Source of the DNA: Yarrowia lipolytica
Lineage: Eukaryota > Ascomycota > Dipodascomycetes > Dipodascales
Reading direction: 5' to 3'
Length of the DNA stretch: 64,000 bases
Assembly (NCBI RefSeq): GCF_001761485.1
Contig: NC_090772.1
Span: 1,116,001-1,180,000 of the forward strand
Part shown: one piece after another, positions 1 through 11,164 of the stretch
How the letters are laid out: every line of letters begins with the position of its first letter
Position numbering within the stretch: position 1 is the first letter of the stretch
The notes under the pieces: model-generated
Database searches by the model: none
What the model saw: only the letters and a program-made list of their open reading frames with translations
What the model was told of the DNA's origin: nothing
Position numbers and translations under genes: made by a program

Positions 1-828
1 ACTGTCTCAGCTTTTATTCGCCCACTATGTATATCTCAGGTCCCTTCCCACTGCTCCCTAACCAATAACACGACTGCTGGAACTGAACAGAGGCGATAAA
101 AGCATTACGGGTAACATGGAAAGAACACGTACAGTATTATGGACATTATTTCCCTGGTATTCCCAGGTTTGGCGACTTTGGCGGGGCATTTGACCCCTAT
201 TTCACCTTCCAACATTGCAGTTAGTCAGCAATATATCCTACTTCATATCACCACGAGCACGGTCAAGACACCGAGAATGATTTGGTTGCTCTTGTTTGTG
301 TATTAGTGGCCTCTTGTACATCATCCGTATTCACATCATCCGCGTTTACATCATCCGTGTTTACATCACCATGTGCTGAAGTAGACGTGGCGAGATGCTT
401 GAAAACTTCCAGTCAGAGTCCTGACGACGAAAAGGTCTTGCTCTATCCAGAGTCTAATAGTAATTGGCTAAGCACAGTGCGCTTTCCCGTAAAGCCCTGG
501 CCAGTTTCTTTCATTCTCCTCGTTCCAGTACGCCTTATATACCAATTATGTACATTCATCAGGTGCAATCAACAAGCCCAGGAAACAATACTAACCATCC
601 CAAGCACTCTCCAGCACTTTTCAGCACCCTTTAACACTCTTCAGCACTCTTTTGGGCTCAAAATTGGAGTTCAATTCTCGATCTAATCGCGCCTAAACTG
701 TACGTAGACGGTTTCCTGTCGTCCTCGTCACTACATTGAACGTCAACTCGATGTATTTATATCCAAGCTCAAACGATAATATTATTCCTCTGTGTTTCTG
801 CGGATCGTCAGCTCTTCCAATTTCTTGG
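1..828. other. Intergenic, no convincing gene
   Basis: No open frame here starts with ATG and looks coding. The one long plus-strand frame (282-686) has no ATG. It holds a short tandem repeat of a 15-base unit (ACATCATCCGTRTTT-like) at 318-370 and a loose run of CAGCACTCTT-like words near 602-655. Confidence 0.6.
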
Positions 829-939
829 TCATGTCAACCACCGTGGACACAACATCACCGGGCAGGTACACGCAAGATGGATATGCTTGTCCAGACTATA
901 GGAATGTGAAGCCAAGCCTGCAGTAACGCCCGGGAAGCA

Positions 940-1300
940 GGAAGAGGCTGTTGAGACTCGAATGAAAGCATTGGACGAACGGCTTGAGTCCATCGAGTCT
1001 TGCCTCAACACCATCATCAACCAGAGCGAGCCATGGCCCCTCCTCAAGTCACTCTACTACTGGCTCTGCAAGTTTGACAGAGTCCAGACTGTCGCACTAC
1101 GGTTGACCGCTTAGTTTACTGCTGGAATTGCGTGCATTACTGTTCCTTTCTCACTTACATAGGAGTAGCGGGATTCGTCCTATTCATCCTTGGCAACACC
1201 ACTTTCCGGTATCATCTTCTTGTACTGGATCTAAGTGGCCTTGCTCCACAGAAAGAAGGAGAATGCCAAGATTGAAGGCAGTGCTGAGGGATGCCATTTG
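940..1300 (+). pseudogene. Possible decayed relative of the coiled-coil/membrane gene at 2793
   Basis: A plus-strand frame from about 943 to 1113 encodes a helical stretch with the pattern ALDERLESIES followed by NTII. This matches DARLAAIETRLDTIV in the intact small protein at 2793-3020. About 50 bases after its stop, near 1165-1200, another frame encodes a short hydrophobic run, GVAGFVLFILG. That resembles the membrane segment LAGGILIFLG of the intact protein, and a lysine-rich stretch follows near 1250. The order coil, membrane segment, basic tail is therefore kept, but no single frame spans it and no GTGAGT-type intron joins the pieces. The similarity is short and could be coincidental, since coiled coils look alike. 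Confidence 0.3.
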
Positions 1301-1350
1301 GGTAGACCTTGAGGGACTTGTATGTTTTTACCAAATGCTGGTGATTTAAC

Positions 1351-2792
1351 TCGTCGTAGGTCCTCTCGCTTCTCAATTTCACTCTCAACCAAACTTCATA
1401 ACTAATTTAACCAGTATCAACAAACTTTGTGCCGTATTGTCTAATTAGTGAAAACAATAGTTTAAGAAATAGTTAGCATGTATATGCAGAATAATAGTTA
1501 GCTTCAACCTGGCTCCTTTCCGCGGCATTATCGTATTTGGACCCCGACCATAAGACAATGTCCAGACGCCAACTTGATACTGATTGTAGTTCGACCTTTG
1601 AGACATTTTTTCATCCATGTCCATCGCTTTCGTGGACTCCTTCTAGTTGCTGTCTATCTTGGTTATATAAATAGTAAATATTCGCTACAGAGTTTGGTGT
1701 GTTATAAAAACAAAATTAAAATTAAAATCAGAACCATTCGCTCGTCTTTAACTAATCAATTATCTCTGAAATTGAAGCCATGCCTAGATATCACGACTGG
1801 GCACGTGAATGGATACGTGACTGGACACGTGACTGGACACGTGACTGGGGTATTGTTTTCCCGCTTTTTTGATCGTAATACTGGTACCAACAACGCCCTC
1901 GCTGCTGGTAATGACGTCGCAGCACAATCCCTTCAGAAAGAAAAGCAGTAGATGCACCGAACACTGTTTCTGGGGTGTGATGCATTGATTAGGTGGATAA
2001 AAAAAATGTGCAAAAAATGTCAGAAAGTAAATATAACGGATTAATGACCGTTTGAAGTCGCAGTTAACACGTGGAGAATTATCGGCCAGTCGTGATATGT
2101 TCTTTCTTCGATCCGAAGGAAGTACAGTTCTCTTGGTACCCTTTTTTTTGTTGTTTTTTTTTTTTTGTTCCTAGAGAACTTTTTAATTTTGATTCTTTTA
2201 CTATCATCAAAGTTGGGGGGCTGTACACTGACTGAGACACCAACGGATGGTCAAATCCGCAGGGAGAGTGCAATACAGAAACCTGAGCTGACGAAATCGG
2301 TCACATGACGCGATAGCAGCATCAATCAGCATCGACAGCAGACATGGGTAGGGCAGGTGACCTCGTGATGACTGTCTCTACGGGTCTTATCTATGCTCTG
2401 TCTAGTGCCGCCTTTAAGTTAACATACGAGCTGGGCTGTGTACTGAGAGCTTAGGAGTGGAGAGACATGTGGCACTCGTGGTTGTTTGAGGGCCCTTTAT
2501 TGAAGTAAGTGGATAGATTAAGGAGTCGGAATGAGCGAGAAATAACTGCAGAGTGTTTTCCACCCCTCCACCCATTCAGCATCTTTCCTGCCCCCTTCTT
2601 TTCTCGGTTGGAGTAAGTTCGGTCGTGCCGTGCCCTGCTTCATAGTCGACAGTGTCTGAGACATCTCGGCTATTAATTGGGAGGTGTGTGTCTGTCAACG
2701 AGCAACCCACACGCGACAACTGAACTTGTCTTCCTTCTTTCCACTCCTCCAACTCACTCCCACTCAGTTCTGCACCTCTGCCATCTTCCGAC
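1351..2792. other. Intergenic with CACGTG mini-repeat and T-rich tract
   Basis: No convincing gene. It contains a 12-base tandem repeat carrying CACGTG (listed separately), a T-rich tract at about 2140-2170, and the upstream region of the small gene starting at 2793. Confidence 0.5.
1795..1848. repeat. 12-base tandem repeat containing CACGTG
   Basis: About four copies of the unit CTGGACACGTGA, imperfect at the left end. Three copies keep the CACGTG palindrome; the second has TACGTG. CACGTG is the classical E-box of bHLH factors such as Cbf1. Confidence 0.8.
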
Positions 2793-3020
2793 ATGGACAA
2801 AACCGACTTTGACGCCCGATTAGCAGCCATTGAAACTCGTCTGGACACCATTGTCCAGATTCTGGAGAAGTCACAGCACCCCAAGGAGCACTCGCTGCTG
2901 GAGCTTGCAGGCGGAATACTCATCTTCCTGGGCCTAGTGGCTCTGGTGGTCTATGGCATGGTCACTCTCGAACGGTACCAGAAGAAATGGGCTGAAAACC
3001 GTTCCAAGCTTCCGAACTGA
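2793..3020 (+). CDS. Small coiled-coil protein with one C-terminal membrane segment
   Basis: This is a 75-residue protein starting at an ATG in good context (CCGACATGG). Residues 5-30 form an amphipathic helix or coiled coil with repeated Leu/Ile spacing (ARLAAIETRLDTIVQILEK). Residues 39-58 are strongly hydrophobic (LELAGGILIFLGLVALVVYG), and a basic tail follows (RYQKKWAENRSK). The layout, a cytosolic coil with a single membrane span and a short basic tail, would suit a small organelle-membrane or tail-anchored protein. I do not recognise the family. A possible decayed copy lies upstream at 940-1300. The short length lowers certainty, but the clean hydrophobic segment supports a real gene. 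Confidence 0.6.
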   Translation: MDKTDFDARLAAIETRLDTIVQILEKSQHPKEHSLLELAGGILIFLGLVALVVYGMVTLERYQKKWAENRSKLPN

Positions 3021-3380
3021 AGAAGCAGCAGTCAAACACCCAGACTTTGGTTCTACATCTACTTCTAGCTGGAAGCAGATGTAAGACTTCTTTATTTAAT
3101 CACATAATGAACACATGCTAACCCCTGTGTGGAGCGAATCGTCTCATTAGTCATGATCAGACCACAACACGGCGTGGATATGACATGTAGGTAACAACTC
3201 CTTCACGAACCCCGTCTTCCTTCTCTGTACAGCGTTAGTACATCTCATTTTTCAGCGGTCTGGGCATGTTGTGCTGTCGAACAAACTACCGTAAGGCTCG
3301 TGATTGACATGTAGTCAATAAATGTCAGAGATTTCACAGGTGACCAGTAACAGTGTTGGTATAACAATTGCCATAGGGAA

Positions 3381-3435
3381 GGTAGATGCCGGGTAGATGA
3401 CGGGTAGATGCCGGGTAGATGACGGGTAGATAACA
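3381..3435. repeat. 11-base minisatellite
   Basis: Five copies of the unit GGTAGATGMCG in tandem, alternating GCC and GAC versions; the last copy is degenerate. Confidence 0.85.
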
Positions 3436-3959
3436 GGTTAAAAGCTGTGAACTAACCCTTCTCTGTTTAACGTGGTGGAGAAGTCGTGGTTGAATGTGAC
3501 AGCACCCGATTCTCTTGTCTGGTTCGAGGCGGATTGCGCCGATTCTGGCTTCAGGAATGCCGTGCTCTGAGAAATCATTTTGTTGTCAAGTGCCAGTCGC
3601 GTAGATTTCGGAGGCTGAAGAAACTTGATCTCAAGCCACAGCGTGTTATGTTTGAACATTGAGGGTCATGGTGATACACCCATCGGGTTTTATTCCATCA
3701 CAAGCCCTGTATCGTATTTTCCAACACCATAGTGTTCGTGTCAGTGTTGGAAGAGGAAGTGTTGTGCGGATATGTCTGAGGATATGATCTGGTAATACTA
3801 ATTAGTTTCCAGGCTCTACTAGACTCTCAAATCAGTCCAAACTGGGACTTGATGGTACTCATAGTTGTACCTAATAGCAGCAACTTTTCGATAATTCCAA
3901 CCCGACTATTCGTATCCCAATTGCACCTTCACCCATCCCACCACGGTCTCTTTTCTGAT

Positions 3960-4110
3960 TACGAAATTTAAGAATGAAATTTCAGCTTAATTAAGGTAAA
4001 AAGTAAAAGAAAAATATTTTAAACTTAAAAATAAATTTAAAATAATTAAAATAAATAAATAAAATAAAAAATAAAATAAATAAAAATAAAAATAAATAAA
4101 AAAACAACAA
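3960..4110. other. A-rich low-complexity tract
   Basis: About 150 bases composed almost only of A and T, purine-biased on the plus strand, with many AAATAAA words. It sits upstream of the gene at 4318. Function unknown; such tracts can be nucleosome-depleted. Confidence 0.6.
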
Positions 4111-4317
4111 CCAAATCTATAATTGTAGCCATTGTTGGTGTAAACAGACATTGCTCCCTACTTCCAGCTCTCATTCAGTAGTTATTCCTGAAACAAGGAC
4201 ATACAAAAAACCCTTTCTCCATGCGGCGTAATGCACGAATTATTATACTTGTGATCACTACCACACGCGTTTCGAAGATACTGTACGTTCGGTGCGTGCT
4301 TTGTGCCGGTGACAATC

Positions 4318-5886
4318 ATGGAAGCAACCGAAATACGACTGCTGATACTGCAGGAAGAGCCTCTTGATACCCTTGTTGCATTGAATGAGACTTGTCGTAG
4401 CTGGCGGTCGTTCATGTTGGCCCATGACGAGTCTCTGGTGCGTCCAAAAGTCCTTCAACGTGTTCCCTGGATGGAGCTCGTGCCTGAAGTGGGTATGGGC
4501 TCTTGGATGGACTGTGCACGTTTGATAGTGGCTAGAAGGCGATCTCTAACCGAAGAACCTGACAAATGGTGGAGATTCAATGAAAGGCAAGCAACTGAAA
4601 ACTACTGTCTTCATGAGCTGATGAGGAACACAGATATTGGTTATTTGCCAGCGGAAAACATTGATGGAGGTACACTACCTGACACTTTTGAGCCTCTATT
4701 TGAGTCTGAGATGGCCCATGTCCAGGGCAAGTACTTTCTGAGTCCCAGGGGTAAAGTGCTGGATATGACAACGATAAAACTTGTTGGTGAGCCTATTGAG
4801 AGAAAAAGAGCCACTGTCTACAGTTCTCTTTTTGCAATGGACGCTGCTAAAACAGACGGGCTTTGGCGGACCAAGTGTCCCCGTTCGGGTGTCACTGTGG
4901 AGAGCAAGGTCCCTTTCAAAGTCAGACAACAGAAGGATGACATGTTGGTGATCTCCGATACTGAGAGTGGAAAGACGTACATTGTTAAAGATGCGTTTCT
5001 GGAGAGTTCCAATTTCGTGTTTGATCCTGAAAGCGCCAAATGTGTTCATTTCCCTCAGTATCAACCTACCTACGACCTTGCAATGACCCCAGGCTGGAGA
5101 GGAGTCATCTGTATAGAAGATTTTTTTTTTGAGAGAGGGCCTGGAGCTCAAGTCAAGTTGTACTATTGTGATTTGGCTGACAAAGACTCTGACAGGATTC
5201 TTCTCTGTAAGTTTCCGAGACCTAACAACGAGAATATTTCCACAGTTATCTTCTATGCAGGAATGATGTTTCTGAATGTCAATATTTCTGCTATGGTTCC
5301 GTTATGGATAGACCTAGAGCGGTTCCAGGATACAAGTCACGCGTTTCTCGGAAACAAATACTGTTGGAGAACTGTTTTGATGAGAACCGGGTCTCACATT
5401 CACTACTCATGCATGGACAAATGGTACGACATGGTTAGGTCGAGTGACGAAAGATGGGTGAGCAGCTGGTTCGGCAGACAAGTTGGCGACCTTTGGACGT
5501 TCAAAACTTACAGTGTTGGTGACCCGGGCTTGCACACTTGTGCTCCCTGTCCACATTTCCACCCCTTGGCCTCCACCATTTTCGTGGGACGAAGCGCTGC
5601 CAACCAACCAATCTTTTACACGGTCACAAAGCCACTGCTGGAGACTCTCGACTCGTTCTTGTACGGAAAGAGGTTCAACCAAAACGGCTTTCCGGGTGGA
5701 TCTGTTAAAACAGATCCCTCCAAGTTTTGGAAGAAGGTCATCCAAGAGTACGACAAGAATCCCTTTTTGGCCTTCACGCAGTTTGGGGATAAACGGAGGC
5801 ATTTTGTGAGCGACCAGAGCCTGACCAGCGAACGTTTGGAGGATCCTATTGGTCTTTCGTGGTTGGAGGAATGGGGTTGTCAGTGA
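4318..5886 (+). CDS. Protein with degenerate F-box-like N-terminus, function unknown
   Basis: This is a 522-residue protein. The in-frame GTG upstream at 4303 is not a plausible eukaryotic start, so the first ATG at 4318 is chosen. Residues 1-35 (EATEIRLLILQEEPLDTLVALNETCRSWRSF) follow the F-box pattern: an EI pair, a hydrophobic helix, then Leu..Leu..C..W. F-boxes bind Skp1 in SCF ubiquitin ligases. The rest is rich in Trp, Phe and charged residues and shows no WD40, LRR or Kelch repeat that I can identify, so the substrate-binding part is unassigned. No membrane segment or signal peptide is seen. The next gene, the protease at 6291-7415, is convergent. An F-box role is inferred from one short motif. 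Confidence 0.75.
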   Translation: MEATEIRLLILQEEPLDTLVALNETCRSWRSFMLAHDESLVRPKVLQRVPWMELVPEVGMGSWMDCARLIVARRRSLTEEPDKWWRFNERQATENYCLHELMRNTDIGYLPAENIDGGTLPDTFEPLFESEMAHVQGKYFLSPRGKVLDMTTIKLVGEPIERKRATVYSSLFAMDAAKTDGLWRTKCPRSGVTVESKVPFKVRQQKDDMLVISDTESGKTYIVKDAFLESSNFVFDPESAKCVHFPQYQPTYDLAMTPGWRGVICIEDFFFERGPGAQVKLYYCDLADKDSDRILLCKFPRPNNENISTVIFYAGMMFLNVNISAMVPLWIDLERFQDTSHAFLGNKYCWRTVLMRTGSHIHYSCMDKWYDMVRSSDERWVSSWFGRQVGDLWTFKTYSVGDPGLHTCAPCPHFHPLASTIFVGRSAANQPIFYTVTKPLLETLDSFLYGKRFNQNGFPGGSVKTDPSKFWKKVIQEYDKNPFLAFTQFGDKRRHFVSDQSLTSERLEDPIGLSWLEEWGCQ

Positions 5887-6290
5887 GAGACTACATTTGG
5901 CTGTTGAGCAAGTACATATATTACTGTACTGAGCTTGAGAGCGGGGTGTATTTTTGTCATTTCTTTGCTTCTGATTGTTTCCTTCTTATTAACAAATTCA
6001 GAAAGAGAGGACAATATAGAGGGGGAGGTGTAGAATGTACTGGTTAAGCCGATCAGACATCTAGTAACTCTTTGGCAACCAAACATGTATTTACAAGGAC
6101 CTTGATCTCTTGATGGAAAGCTCAGTACAGTACATACTATCGTCAGACAATACTGCTACTGGGGGGGTGTCTGATCTATACCTATCAAGAATCTGTTGAA
6201 CTGCCCTCATCTTCTCTCGGGCTTCTGGATTCTTCTAACCTTGTGATGTTGATAAGAACAGTGTGGCCCCTGTTCCGCACTCCAAACCTG
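5887..6290. other. Convergent intergenic spacer
   Basis: 3' flanks of the F-box-like gene and of the aspartyl protease. Nothing else supported. Confidence 0.5.
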
Positions 6291-7415
6291 TTACAGAGGA
6301 CCCTGAACAGGTTGAATATCACTCTTATCAGTATAGAGAGCCTGAGCAAAGCCTAGCTTGTAGTCCTCCAAGTCGAACACTGCGTATGCGTTTCGGAGAA
6401 ACGAGTCGCCCAGAATACTGATGCCGTCATAGGTTTCGCTGGAAACCAAACCAAAGTAGCAGCCGGTATCACTTTGGTTGCCTGACAGGCGCGAAATGGG
6501 AACCACCATGGTCTCTGGGTGTGCATGGATAGTTCCGTTGGGCAGGTTGAAACTGATGGACGGCTCGGCGTTGCAATCGATGGTGTACACCCCCAGATCA
6601 GGTATCCAGGAGCCCACCTGGACCGTGCGAGTAAGATGCTGGAACACGTCGTCGGGGATCAGGGTAGCTACCGACCCAGTGTCTACGGCAAATGAGCTGT
6701 AGAGAGAAAAGTTGACGCCATTAACAGAAAAGTCGTCGACAAGAATGGAGGCCCCTCTAGAGGGGTCAGGAACTTTGTTCCATGCGAGGTCTCCGGAGAA
6801 CTTGGCGTGGTCGATTCCTCCTAGCAGAAAGGTGACTTCACTCGAGCTTGCAGAAGGGGAGAAGATTGAGAAAACTGCTCTGTCAATGTATCCCTGCTGC
6901 TTAGAAGCGAACACAAAGTTGGGATAGGTCTCTCCATCGTCGGCGGAGCTTTCCTGCTCTTCGAAGGAGACTCCAAAGATGCCTCCATCTTCGGTTTGCA
7001 CGGTTCCAAATGAAAACTGGGGCAGGGTAACAGACCCCACAGTGAGGGTATCAGAGACCCAGTTTCCTCTATTGTTGGGATCACCAATGTAACCAACATC
7101 AAAGTTGTTGTTTAGCAAGCTGTAGGTGGAAGAGGCGTCGGCGTCGAAAGCTCCCGCAGTAGCTGGACATTGGCCACTGCACTGTTGGTCTGGGGCAGTT
7201 GGGACCCACAGATCCGCTGATCCAGTGTCGAAGGTGACTTCAAACTTCTGTGGGGGGGTCCCCAGAGTGATGTTGGTGTACAAGTACCGATCGGTCTTTC
7301 CATCAGCAGCCCTGATGGTTTCGTACTTCGAGGCCAGTGAGTAAGACACAACCTTGGGGGAAGTTGGAGCAGCTACTGCTAGAGCAGACAGCAAAAGAAG
7401 GGAATAGGTCAACAT
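6291..7415 (-). CDS. Secreted aspartyl (pepsin-like) protease
   Basis: This is a 374-residue pepsin-family (A1) endopeptidase. The open frame extends 72 codons further upstream, but a TATA-like element lies only about 42 bases before the ATG at 7415. That ATG begins a clean signal peptide (MLTYSLLLLSALAVAAP), so it is taken as the start. The two catalytic motifs are present: DTGS at residues 63-66 (FDTGSADLW) and DTGS at 245-248 (AVDTGSVATLI). The conserved C-terminal ILGDSFLRNAYAVFDLE is also present. The propeptide is very short. There is no Ser/Thr-rich tail or GPI signal, so the enzyme should be soluble and secreted rather than a yapsin anchored in the wall. It ends in SDIQPVQGPL, closely like the SNIQPVTGPLGN tail of the protease at 58480, so the two are paralogues. 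The substrate is unknown. Confidence 0.93.
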   Translation of the reverse strand: MLTYSLLLLSALAVAAPTSPKVVSYSLASKYETIRAADGKTDRYLYTNITLGTPPQKFEVTFDTGSADLWVPTAPDQQCSGQCPATAGAFDADASSTYSLLNNNFDVGYIGDPNNRGNWVSDTLTVGSVTLPQFSFGTVQTEDGGIFGVSFEEQESSADDGETYPNFVFASKQQGYIDRAVFSIFSPSASSSEVTFLLGGIDHAKFSGDLAWNKVPDPSRGASILVDDFSVNGVNFSLYSSFAVDTGSVATLIPDDVFQHLTRTVQVGSWIPDLGVYTIDCNAEPSISFNLPNGTIHAHPETMVVPISRLSGNQSDTGCYFGLVSSETYDGISILGDSFLRNAYAVFDLEDYKLGFAQALYTDKSDIQPVQGPL

Positions 7416-7456
7416 CGTTGATTGGAAACTTCTCCATTTTTGCGCGAATGGAGCAT

Positions 7457-7464
7457 TATTTATA
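7457..7464 (-). promoter_or_regulatory. TATA box of the aspartyl protease
   Basis: TATAAATA on the minus strand, 42-49 bases before the chosen ATG. It also argues against the longer N-terminal extension, because it would lie inside that coding sequence. Confidence 0.6.
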
Positions 7465-10400
7465 ACGCTGAAGCGAACGGCATCAACTCTATCCACGATG
7501 GTGAAGCTATGGTCGAACTGTATCCACCCATATCGTGAACTTTCAGCGTAGCACTCAGAGTAGTGCGATAACAGTGTGAGTTGAGTGCGAGATAGCTGGA
7601 CGTTTCCGGTGCCGCGGTTGATTTTTATCACCTGGTAGATACCCCACCGATTTTTTGAGTAGTTTGGCTAAGACTTAACAAACTTGGTTACAGATTGACG
7701 GACTATTACTTAGACATATATCTGATTCTTATCTAAAATAGTCAAAATGAGCTGACTACAGTTAAGACCTTCAGTATCGAATGTACTACTGTATTTGACA
7801 AGACATGTCAACACGTTCTAAGGAATGCAAGATGTAAATTACATTGTTCATTGCAACCAATTCTTCTCACAATCTCCCACAGAATCATGGGCTACTTATA
7901 TCTACAGTATACGCCGTTATTATCGTCCAACTCTCTACACTCTTTCTCCTTACAGTGTGATACAGAACGACTACCGTGACAGTCGTGCACAGATGAGTCG
8001 AGCAAGGCTACAGGTATATTATTTGTACAACAGTTTCTCCTGACTGGTTACTCTTCTACAAAGATGTTTCTGATTGGTTACTCTTGTTCACATCCGTTCA
8101 ACCCCCAAAGAAGTCCAGCTGTACCCGTTTGCGTAGTACCTGGCTGATTCCTCACATAATGATAAGTCATTACATAGTGATTAGAGGAACCTGCTTGGTC
8201 GTAGACGAGATGTCGATCCTATAGATAGTTTTATCCACTGATCTAGATTCTCTCCTCTGGTGAATGAGCACTGTGCTACTATCGGAACGTGGTGTCCCTA
8301 GAAGTGGGTTGTAAGTTGTTACATTAACTATATCTAATCAATAATACTTATGATCTTCAATAAGAACAGTATGCTGCTGAGCTTGCATTCGATACAAAGA
8401 TTGTTCTCGTAAATGAAGTAATAGTTCTTCGAATGTATGAGAAAAATGTTTAACGGAGCACAAATCACTTTGTACTAGATTGCTTAGATGCTTCGTATCT
8501 TTTATAATTGCTGAGGGTGGGTGATCAACCGAGCTTTCTTTTATTTTTTTATTTTTTATTTTTTTATTTTTTTTTCAATACTTTTTTTCCTTTTCTTTTT
8601 CTTTTTTATTTTTTTTTTGAAAAATCAAATCTTACTTCTGTATACGGTATTCCAAGATCGCCGTGCTGAACTCGTTGTGCGTATGTAAAAACAAACAAAG
8701 CTCCTGGAAAGAACAATTTTGCGATCTCCCTTGCAGGAGCGAGCTTTTATCTTTGAAAAAGTACATTCATCTCAACTTTTTCCATTTTTCTCATGTATGT
8801 TAACCGCGCTTTGTTACTGGAAACTGTCGAGAAGAGGGATGAAAGATCTTATCTAATATCCGCCAAATCATCTTACATAAACATTGGCCATTTTCTGCCC
8901 GTTCTACGCTTATTCGACCACTAAAAAGCCACAGAGAGACATGTCGATCAATATATAAATACCAAGAACACCGCTGGAAGCAATTCGATTGTCGACACAC
9001 GAACGGCACAGCTCACGTGACCGATTTTTGTCAGAAAGATCTGCACTCTCCCAGCTCTTCCGGTGAAAACTGCAAAAACAAAAGTGAAAACTTGGCACCC
9101 GAATGAAAGCTTCAAAATCTAGAGAATTTCGACGAAAGTGAAGAAAGAAAAAAAAAAACTAACTAATAGCCTGATCCTCCTCTTCTTTCTCTCTGTTTTT
9201 ATACCATACACGAACCATTTCGTCTCGGAAGATCCCCTCTGCCTTCCGAAGAAAGTTCGGCGATCAAATTGATAATCATTGCATCAACTCTAATCAGATG
9301 CACTTGTAGAAATACGACACATAATGGAAGAAAAGTTTTCATATTTGCATGAAGCGGATTAAATGCAGTTAGCAGTACAAGTACAATACCCAGAAGAGAG
9401 ATTTGTCCAGTTTAAATATCTCTCATATGCACCTTCGGTAGCCGTAGAGCTATGTACATGACACCAAACTCTTAGTAACATGTACCGTTGGACTCCTGAG
9501 ACTCTGCTGATCCTTTTGGTACCATACATGACCTACTTTTATGAACGTGGAACCAGAGGGAACTACACAGCTCACATCTATCTTGCATCCAATAAACTTA
9601 CCCTACCTCAGCTAAAGTTGCACTAACAACCGAGGGTGGAAACATGAGAAGCTGTGAACAATGCGACGGTAACCGGAATAGGCAGCAATTAGACCTAGAA
9701 CTAGCGCGTCTCACATGGTTCTCATGTTCCTAGATTCGCGTCTGCTCCATTTGGTGAAGTTACATGGTGGGCAGATTCCCTAAACGAGATGCTAAGATGC
9801 TACGTTGGCTACAAAGACAGTGAACATCATATGATGGTATTAAATTGTTTCCCCGAATCAATCTCTTTCTTCTTATTATGCCCTTGTCTTTGTAGGTCTT
9901 GATCGCACCATTCTATGTTCATTCTAAGAGTCCCACTAAAGACGTACTTAACCACCCTCCCAGACTAACTAGAGCGTCGTGAGTGGTGCCAGTACTCTCT
10001 TGACCTGGTCTAAGACTCCCGTCAACTTCCTTTTTCATCTCTAGCCCCCTCTCAAACCCCCGAGACAACTACCAGTGGCTACAGGGGTAGTGCGTTGTCT
10101 CCGCTTTCGACTAGCTTGGTCAATTATAGGCCAAATCGAAGACTGTTTTTTTCAAGAACAATTCCCACACCTCAGAGAGTCCATTTCTATATCTTTCGTG
10201 TAACTACAATCTCTTTCCTCATCCAAATTACTCAGTTTCCGCAAATTTCTCGATTTTCTTGGACTCAAAAGTCAGGTTCGTCATACCAGCCGAGTCCCGC
10301 CATTATAATGAGCCAACCAAATCAACCCTGCATACCCCTTGCCTTGAACTGGCAGCTCCAAACCCCGTTTTGGACCGTCTATTCCCCTCCTGGCTGCATG

Positions 10401-11164
10401 TCGCTTAGATAAGCGGAAGTTTAATGTTTCTCATAATCTCATTCATGCGAGATAACGACAGCGGTTGGAGAGCGCAATTCAGACATAATTGGAGAGAAAA
10501 ACGTACTTCCAAACTCCTAACTACTCCAAAAAAACCATGCCGCAACTTGTAAATCAATTGCACCAACAAATGTCGATTAAAATACAAAAAGATACCCTAA
10601 CTCGACAAATACTGAAGCCACCGAAATTTCAAACCCATTATTGAGACCACCCGATCGCCATCAACTCTATGATACCAAATACGCTCCCGTCCATTAGTCA
10701 TCAGCCATCATTATGTTTTTTCTTTCTTGATTCCGCTTACATAAGCATCGACATATATTAAGGTTTCGGCTGTGAGATGGAGGGTAATGCCTCATTAGCG
10801 CCGCTGCAGCGAGCCTCACAAGAGACAGAGAGACAGGGGCAGCGCTCGGATGTCGTCACGTGACTGTTTGGTATGTAAGCCGGCCAAGTCCGGGTTGATT
10901 TCTGGCATGTGTCGATCTCCAGCGGCGGCTGGGTCTTGCTGGCCTGTTCCCCCTCAAAATACCCTAACCCTTGGAATTAACCTCTGCAGCAGTGGGACAC
11001 GCCAGCGCACGATACGTTAGCACGGTGACGATATTGTTTTAGTGACGGGCATTGCAACAGCTACAGACCGATTTTTTTGACATTTGAATTTGAGAGACGA
11101 ACGTGACACCGCCTCTTGGACGATACGCGACAGTTTACACAAAGGACTTTTCTACACACCACCT
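7465..11164. other. Long intergenic region between protease and kinase genes
   Basis: About 3.7 kb with no convincing gene; frames are short, mostly without ATG. It contains a T-rich tract at about 8537-8627, and one CACGTG at about 10857, roughly 300 bases upstream of the kinase ATG. The region probably includes regulatory DNA for both flanking divergent genes. Confidence 0.5.
8537..8627. other. T-rich low-complexity tract
   Basis: About 90 bases that are almost pure T with occasional A and C (TTTTATTTTTT words). No gene. Confidence 0.6.

Larger units (their letters stand above)
3021..4317. other. Intergenic, minisatellite and A-rich tract
   Basis: No convincing gene. It holds an 11-base minisatellite at 3381-3435 and an A-rich, nearly C/G-free stretch at about 3960-4110 made of AAATA and AAAAT words. 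Confidence 0.5.

Noticed and set aside
282-686. 134-codon plus frame
   Set aside because: Starts only at TTG and contains no ATG; the Ser/Thr stretch comes from a 15-base tandem repeat.
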